DNA of 64,000 nt from Misgurnus anguillicaudatus (taxonomy: Eukaryota > Chordata > Actinopteri > Cypriniformes > Cobitidae), in assembly GCF_027580225.2 (NCBI RefSeq), contig NC_073348.2, positions 22,774,501 to 22,838,500 of the forward strand, read 5' to 3'. Within the stretch, counting starts at the first letter, position 1. The number at the start of each line of letters is the position of its first letter. A model generated the notes under the pieces. That model did no database searches, was not told where the DNA came from, and was given only the letters and a program-made list of their open reading frames with translations. The position numbers and the translations under genes were made by a program. This document shows, one piece after another, positions 48,901 through 57,900 of the stretch.

Positions 48901-51900
48901 CTCAAGTAAGTCCCAAGTATTTTTTTTCTTGGGCAAGTCAAGTCAAGTTGAGTCACAGACTGTGTCAAGTCAAGTCAAGTCAAGTCCTGTAGTAGGTCAA
49001 GTCAAGTCCAAGTCAAGTCACCTTATTATTGTAAGTTTACCTGCAGAATCTGTTCTTAATAAAGATTTATAGAATATAAAGATATAAAGAAAAACATCAT
49101 GTTCAGTAAAATACATCATGGAATTAAACAAAATTGTAATCTCTTCCGTTCGCGCGCCAACATTTGAAATAATGAACTTGAGCGTGCAAAAGACACGATA
49201 TCTAAACCGGCCCTAACATTGTAAGAATCCAGTCATTTTTCTCTGTGTGTGTGTGTGTGTTCAGGTGGCAAACTTAGAAAAAGTAGCCAAGTCTCGTACC
49301 GCTCAGATCAAGGGAAGTATTTTTAAAAAATAAATTAAACTTATTTTGTTCACATTTGTCCCCAACACGGTATGATGAGGGTTAATGTCTACTTTAGCTA
49401 TTATTACATTAGCTAGGGTTAGGTAACCAGATATTACCAACTAACCAGATATTAACAAATTGACAAGCACTTACTGGGCAGAATGGCTCTTCAAATGAGG
49501 GACGAAATTGGAGGTTGTCGTCTGGCTGCCCATGATTTTAATGTTGCATGTCTTGCAACGCACTGTTCGTCTTTTGCCATCTTGTTTAAGCCGAAAACGA
49601 TGACCCTTGGGACCCCTCCGGCTGACATGTTGATATCTGTTCTAAGTGGGCGTGGTGTGCGTAAGGTACGAGAGGGCATGACTGATGATAGTGTCGTGAT
49701 TCAGTCATGACAACGCCATTCTCAGCCTGCGCTCCAGCTGGGTCAACTTTATTTTTTTTAAATAGTTTATATATTTTATATTCAAATTGAAAACATGATG
49801 TGATTAACACTCAAGTCATTCAAGTCATCGTGTCTCAAGTCAAGTCAAGTCCCGAGTCTTTAACTTCCAAGTCCGAGTCAAGTCTCAAGTATTTTATTTC
49901 TTGTCAAGTCAAGTCACAAGTGACAAAAATAGAGACTCAAGTCGACTCGAGTCCAAGTCACCAAGTCACAAGTCCCCATGTCTGCATATTAGTACCTCAA
50001 AGTTGAATTTCAGTACCTCAAATGTCCATTTCAATACCTCATAGGTACATATTAGTACCTCAAAGGTGGATTTCAACACCTCAAAGGTGCATATTAGTAC
50101 TTCCAATGTGCATTTCAGTACCTCAAAGGTGCATATTAGTACCTCAGAGGTGCATATAAGTATATCAGAGGTGCAAAATAGTACATCAAAGGTGCATTTC
50201 AGTACCTCAAAAGTGCATTTCAGCACCTCAAAGGTGAATTTCAGCACCTCAAAGATACATATTAGTACCTCAAAAGTGCATTTCAGTAATCAAAAGTGCA
50301 TTTCAGCACCTCAAAGGTGCATTTCAGTACCTCAAAGGTGCATTTCAGTACCTCAAAAAGTGCATTTCTGCACCTCAAAAGTGCATTTCAGCACCTCAAA
50401 GGTGAATTTTTTTAAATATTTGTAAATTATTTCATATAAAAACCTTTTTGAGATTACAGTGATCATACTTTACCAGCTTATTTTACTTAATATTCTGTGA
50501 CTGAAATAACGGCTTTTAAAGAGAACCAAAGCCTTAATTACATAAATAATTGATTTATTATAATGAATAAAACACAACACAACTTTTTTTAATCTTTATC
50601 TGGTGGTCTCTGCCTCTGCTTACAGTTTTTCCGCTCACAAACTCCGTCGTGTAAATAGGCAATCTGCCTTGACACGAGCGCAACTGGCTTTTAAAGAGAA
50701 TGGGAGATGAGACTCTCTGTGGATTATTGCATGTTACGCCCAAAACACACACATTACTCATAACGAGAATAGGAACAACCCTTTTAGACTTTGCACAAGA
50801 CGCATAGACCATTTCCCCGTTGTTAAACTAGCAAAAGTGGATTCGGACACGCCTTATATGCACTTGCGATTTAGACCATGAACGTTAAAATAGGGCCCAG
50901 AATAATTCACCTTTTCAAAACCGAAAATGCACTTCCTTCGTCATCTTTATTTCTAAACCACGATCTGTACACTTGCGTAATAAGGAAACAACCACACTAA
51001 TTCGTTTTCTGTTCTTGTTCTAAGCTTTAAGATCACATGTCTATCAAAGGTACGCTCAAAACCGCAACAGCACCTGTGGTATTATTAGAGACCACCACAA
51101 CACCGTTGTGAAGTTCAAACCAAACCTGCATAAATAAAAGGTTGGGTATTCCAGGTTATTTAGGGACTGCAGAGTGAATTCAGTAGATGAGTCTGGTGCG
51201 TTTCGCTAAGGGAAAGCGAGATAAATGCATTCCCAGCTGCGTGCTGATACCATCTCTCTTCTCAGACTGTAGATCAGAGACAGAAACCAAGCGTACTTCC
51301 TTCCTATGTGGCACATAGGTTTACACACTGAGTATGTTTAGACTGAAAATAGACCAAAGGAACTACTACTACACTTGTTTTAAGTATTTTGCACCGTATG
51401 CTGTAAGTAACTAGTGCAATATATTAAAATTTTGCATACCTATGCTGAATATTTAAATGACTAGTAAAATAAATGATTCATGTTGTTTGAAGGGCAGAGT
51501 ATGTAAACCATCAACCAAACACAGAAATATTTGCCTTTCTGATATAGCAAGAATTTCAGTGCCAGATGAAAACGCTTTGTAAATGTTTAGGTTCCACCTG
51601 CTCCCATTTTATTTTCTGAAGTTTTCCTCAAGCTTTTTTGCGAACATCATACACCACCCACAACCTTACGACTCAAAACATTCGTGCTCGTCCAATCAAA
51701 TCTGTCAGAGGGTGGTTGCAATCCAATTATCCCTAAACTGCTGTGAGCCTGACCTCTAGCTGGTATCTTTAAACTTACCATCACATTGGATTTAGGAGAC
51801 AGGCGGCTAGACGGAAATGCATTTCAAGTCTGTTGACAACTTTATACTGAGATCTTTTATCCCTCCAAACCGAAGGGAATAAAGTTACATTTCCATATAA

Positions 51901-54900
51901 ATAGACATTTTGGTTTAAAAACGGGGCATTTCTTTTATCATACTCTTATTTTTAGGTTAAAATTTTCAATAAAAGTATGTGATGAACATATAATACAGTA
52001 CGTGCCAAGGTCATTGATTTTTTTTTATGGATGAGGCATTGAGCGGCTTTTGCATCTTAGTTCCTCATATATACTTCACATTCTGAGCATGAGTTAAAGG
52101 AATATTCAATTTTCTTAAAAGAAAAATCCAGATAATTTACTCACCACCATGTCATCCAAAATGTTGATGTCTTTCTTGTGTTCAGTCCAGAAGAAATTAT
52201 GTTTTTTGAGGAAAACATTGCAGGATTTTTCTCATTTTGGTGGACTTTAGTGGACACCAACACTTAACACTTGACTCAACGCTTGACGGTTTTTTTCGGC
52301 GGAGTTTCAAGGGACTCTTAACAATCCCAAATGAGGCATAAGGGTCTCATCTGGCGAAACGATTGTCATTTTTGACAATAAAAATAACAAATATACACTT
52401 TTAAACCACAACTTCTTGTCTAGATCCCATCCTGAAAGCATCAGCGTGACCTCACGCAATACATCATGACGTCAAGAGGTCACAGAGGACGTATGCGAAA
52501 CTCCGCCCCAGTGTTTACAAGTGTGACGTTGTTGTATGTCAACTGATAATTAATGTCTTTGTGTCAGTTTATTGTTTACAATGGTCCGCAAATGTGCGTT
52601 TTATATATGTAACGCGTGACCTCCCTACGTCACTACGCATTTACGTTAGGTCGCGCTGGACCGGACCTAGACGAAAAGTTGTGGTTTAAAAGTGTTTATT
52701 TGTTATTTTTCTTGTCAAAAATGACAATCGTTTCGCTAGATAAGACCCTTATGCCTCGTTTGGGATTGTTTATAGTCCTTTGAAACTCAGTTGAAAAAAA
52801 CTGTTAAGTGTTGAGTTAAGTGTTAAGTGGTGGTGTCCATTAAAGTCCATTAAAATGAGAAAAATCCTGCAATGTTTCCTCAAAAAAACATAATTTCTTC
52901 TGGACTGAACAAAGAAAGACATCAACATTTTGGATGACATGGTGGTGAGTAAATTATCTGGATTTTTCTTTTAAGAAAATGGACTATTCCTTTAATTCAA
53001 ATCTATTTGCTTAGTACTTAACTAACTTGCTATATTCTAAAGTAAAGAGATTTGCAGTTTCTTGCATCAAGGATAAATTACCAAGTTGCATAATCTGAAT
53101 AAATTTGTTTCCAGACTGCATGCCTTATTTACGAAAGGAGAAGTCTGAAATTACTTTTTGTGCCAATGAGTACAGCAAATTGAGGATGTGATGATGTGTC
53201 ACTGCTCAAAAATAGTCTTGAAGTTTATAGTTCAAGACAGTCCGACAGCAATGGCATTTTGTGCTGTCCAAAAACTTTTCTGACACCTTTGATTTCACCC
53301 ATAATGTTAAAGCAGAAGTTGGAGCTCCTCGGTAGGTCAGCTGCTTTTGTTTCAGCTCTCAAAATGAACTTTACAAATCATGTCTGACACTCACGACTCT
53401 CACAGTCTAACCCAAGTGAAACTAAGTGTCTATGATGTTCTTGCCTTTAGTTATGACTCAGGTCTTCCATTTTATGCAGGGGTACAGGTGTGGTTTTTCT
53501 GTGCAGGTTAGTGTATAAGAGTGGGAATGTAAGCACATGCGTGGATGTTTCATCTTCGCTTGTGTGTCAAAGTTACATGTTGTGTGTTGAACTTTCACTG
53601 GCAAGTTCATACAGCAAACAGACTTTTGAGATTACACATTGACCACTCAACACTGTAATAAATTATATAAATTTTTTACGTTACTTTTAATTAAAAAAGT
53701 TAAACAATTTCAACTTGATTTTATAAGTTATATTATAAATAATGTCAACTTATCACAGTTTAAAACTTAAAATAGTAGGTTTAATTGACTTGTAAAATCA
53801 AGTAGTTTTAACTTCATACTGAATTTTTTTTTACAGTGGTGTCTTATAAAAATAGTAGTTGTGAACTGTACGGCTCTAATTATTAATAAAAAGTGAACTG
53901 CTGCTAAATTAAAACAAAAATGACAAACTTTACAAACAAGCTATGTGGTGAGCAGTGTTGCATAAAAAGTAGAGCAGATGGTATTGTGTACAGAAACATG
54001 CATGAACCCAAGAGCATGCATCCTGTCCATGCACTCTAATAACGCTGGCTTATTTTTAATCCAACGTTGAGTCAGAAAGGGACAAACCCAGCTACTGGGT
54101 TTCATCAACCTAGAAAATGTTTATATTTGACCTAACAATGGGTTAAAATAGCCCAGCATACAATAGGCTAAATTGCAGCCCTATGTGGTCGGGTCTTTCG
54201 CTTTTGAACCAACGTTGGGTTGAAAATAACCCAGAATTTAGCGTGCAAACTGTGAAGAAAAACGAAGTCATTTCAACTTTTATTTTTAACCTTGACTAGT
54301 AATTAGTTGCTGTAACTTATAAAATAAAGTTAAATTAGCTTAACTTATTTTAACTTTATTTTATAAGTAAAACGTAAATGGATTTTTTTAAGTAAATCCA
54401 AGTTAATTACTTAAAAATGAAAGTGCAAACATTTTTTCAGTGTAGGCTATGTGTTGCAGGGTTCGAAGCAATTTTTGCATATTTCAACTGTAAAGTGTCA
54501 CCTCACTTTATATGACTTAAAGGATTAGTCCATTTTCTTAAAAGAAAAATCCAGATAATTTACTCACCACCATGTCATCCAAAATGTTGATGTCTTTCTT
54601 TGTTCAGTCGAGAAGAAATTATGTTTTTTGAAGAAAACATTGCAGAATTATTCTAATTTTAATGGACTTTAATAGAACCCAACATTTAATACTTAACTCA
54701 ACACTTAACAGTTTTTTTCAACGGAGTTTCAAAGCACTATGAACAATCCCAAACGAGGCATAAGGGTCTTGTCTAGCGAAACGATTGTCATTTTTGACAA
54801 TAAAAATAACAAATATACACTTTTAAAGCACAACTTCTCGTCATGTAGATCCGGTCGTGATGCGCCAGCTGACCCCACTACGTCACCGCAATACGTCATG

Positions 54901-57900
54901 ACGTCAAGAGGTCACAGAGGACGAACGCGAAACTCCGCCCCAGTGTTTACAAGCGTCTTGAAAGAGGACCGTTCCTACGTTGTTGTATGTCTGATACTAA
55001 TTAATGTCTTTGTGGCAGTTTATTGTTTAAAATGGTCCGCAAATGTGCGTTTTATATATGTAACACGTGACCTCCCTACGTCACTACGCATTTACGTTAG
55101 GTCGCGCTGGACCGGACCTTGACGAAAAGTTAAAGTCCATTAAAATTAGAAAAATTCTGCAATGTTTTCTTCAAAAAACATAATTTTTTCTCGACTGAAC
55201 AAAGAAAGACATCAACATTTTGGATGACATGGTGGTGAGTAAATTATCTGGATTTTTCTTTTAAGAAAATGGAATATTCCTTTAAGATTTGGTCATCCAA
55301 CAAAGAAAATTCTAAATTTTATAATATTTTAAAAATATACTGGGTTATTTTCAACTTAGCATTGGGTCAAAAACAGACAATCCCAGCCATTGGGTTGAAT
55401 TAATCCAGAAAATTGTAGTTGAACCAACAATGGGTTGAAAATAACCCATGAGCGATATTAAAATGATCTTAATGAGATTAATAATCTTTGCCTTAGCAAC
55501 CGCCATTAAAAACTTTCCAAATGTAAAATAGGGTAGAGGACAAATGCAAGTGTCCCTAACTAAAAAAGCCCTTAAAAAAGTTGTGCCCTTTTCTCAATGA
55601 TACACGTGGGCCAATGGGACATCTTGGACAAAATGAAAAGCAAAAAGACAGAAAGTCAATAGGAAGTCGCTTTGGGTGAATCTGAGGACAGCTTGCATCC
55701 CTCTGCTTCATTTCATTTGTCGTCTCCCCTGAATGAACTCTCATACATACACCTGAAAACAGTGTCCCCTCTTTCCTGTCCTTTAATGGAATCAAGGTTG
55801 GCCACCTGTGGCCCAAATGGGCAATTTGACGCAGGCCTGAGGTTTCGCTCGAAAAAGAGGCTGCGCGTCCTTGCGATAGGACGAACTAAAATAGCATTTC
55901 TCTATGTCCCTTTACTGTACCTGATATTATCTGTAAGGGTGAGACAATTGAAAGTGATATTCAACTACATGCAATAAAAAACTAAAAATAAAATAAAATA
56001 AAATAAAATAAAATAAAATAAAATAAAATAAAATAAAATAAAATAAAATAAAATAAAATAAAATAAAATAAAATAAAATTAAATTAAATTAAATTAAATT
56101 AAATTAAATTAAATTATAAATTAAATAAATAATAAATTAAATTAAATACCTACATTAAATAATGTAGTGTGTAATGATGTCTGTGTGTGTGTGTTTGTAC
56201 CCTTTGTGTGTGCATGTACCCTGTGTGTATGCGTGCAATATGAGAGTATTGTATGTAATAAAATTAAATAAATTAAATTAAATTAAATTAAATGATGGAG
56301 TGTTATTTCTGTGACACACAAAGCACAGGACCAAATGATGAGCATCCTCCCAGCTTCCATTGGTCAGCCAAATAAGTAACCCTGCCCTGAACCAAGCCAT
56401 TGGTTAACCCAGTGTAATTTTAGTTGTTAACGTTCCTTACCACTGTCTGCCGTGTCGTAGAGAGAGTTTTCCTTGGTTTCTCTGTAATTGCTCACATGTT
56501 CAGAAAAGATCCCACTTTGCAATCTTTTATCGACCCGTGTTTCCTAAAAAAAAAAAAACATTAAAAATTACACTTAAATGTTTAAAACATGTGCAAAACA
56601 CTCATCATCATCATCATTTGCTGCATTCTGAATCGACTTACAGGAAATGCCTGCTCGCAAAGGCACTTGATCCATTCCTCCACTTCTGATTGGTGGGCAG
56701 CAAACACGTAAAGTTTGTCAGTGGTTTCGAGAAGGAAAGTAGCGCAGTCTTTGGGGCAGTCGGACATCTCGCTTTCTGATATCCTGATGCATTCCCTCAG
56801 CCTGATCACCTGTTTGTAGTCGGCTTTGGGTTTGGTGGATCCCTCCTTGACAGATGTGTGTTTATGCTCGTAGAGCTCCAGCCGCGCCACGCTGCGCCTG
56901 CCCTCGGCATATAACACGCACCACACCTTCCTCCACCTCTGAAGAGAGAACATGCATGTTATAGTCTGGAATATGTCTATAAAACATAAATGCTTTGGTT
57001 GTTTCAAGCCATTGTTTGATTAAATATGCACAAACATGACCCAATTTTGAAATAAACAATTTAGCATAGGTTCATTTAAATCAAATGGTTGGGTATTTTA
57101 TCCAACTGTGTTGAAACCACCCAGAGTGTGCACAGTGACCACAAAAGTATTTTAACCCTTTGAACAATCTTAATGTTTATAAACCAAATAAAAAATTTGC
57201 AAAAAATATATATAGTTTTATAAGTGATTCCATGGGTGTGAATGTATGAAGTCCCTTTAAAATCCCCACTGATATGTACAGCAACCACTAGTGTATTTTA
57301 TCACAGTTCAGTTTGACAGCTATAAAATGTCCATACGTTATTGGCTCTGTGCAGGTTTTTAATAATTTAAAAACGTATTTTTCGTAAAGTTCTTTGCTTG
57401 AAAAGCATGCTTGTCTTTCATTAAAATAAATGTCACTTTGTTTGATCTACTGTTATCTGTAATGCAGTGGCATTTACATTATAAAGTGTGACTTTAGTGT
57501 CCAAATAGGTTCAATTAAAAATCAATAGATAGTAGGCCTATACTCTTCAAAATACAACCGTGATGGAAAATGTCCACAGTTGAATCACTCTCCTGTTTGA
57601 ACTTCAAGGGAATTGACGTTATACAGCCATTAAAAATGACCTTATCTCAGTTACTTGGAAGTAACCGCAAAAAAGTGGTCAAAAGTAATTGACTAAATGT
57701 CCAAGAATATGTCTAGCAGCAATTGAGGAACTCAAAAATGCAAAAGCTGCTAAATGCAACCTCCGTCAAAAAAGAAATGAACTAAATGCTGTCAGCAAGT
57801 TTTACACATTTATTAAATACTTTCACTTCAAATCAACTTGATCCCGGCCTCAAGCCATTCAGAAATGTTGGTTTGTTGGCAGAATCCCTTAAGAGTCAGA

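Larger units (their letters stand above)
41927..50410. repeat. 21-bp minisatellite, interrupted by transposons
   Basis: The unit is agtacctcaaaggtgcatat + t, with common variants (ttcag for tattag; aaatgtgc; ttaaatatgc). It occupies 41990-42822, 43224-43266, 47410-48836 and 49985-50410. Higher-order blocks recur, for example cagcacctcaaaggtcatat followed by tagaggtgcatattggtacc. As 21 is divisible by 3, frames reading His-Ile-Ser-Thr-Ser-Lys-Val stay open; they are not genes. The left edge resembles the MITE at 29896-30115. Confidence 0.96.
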
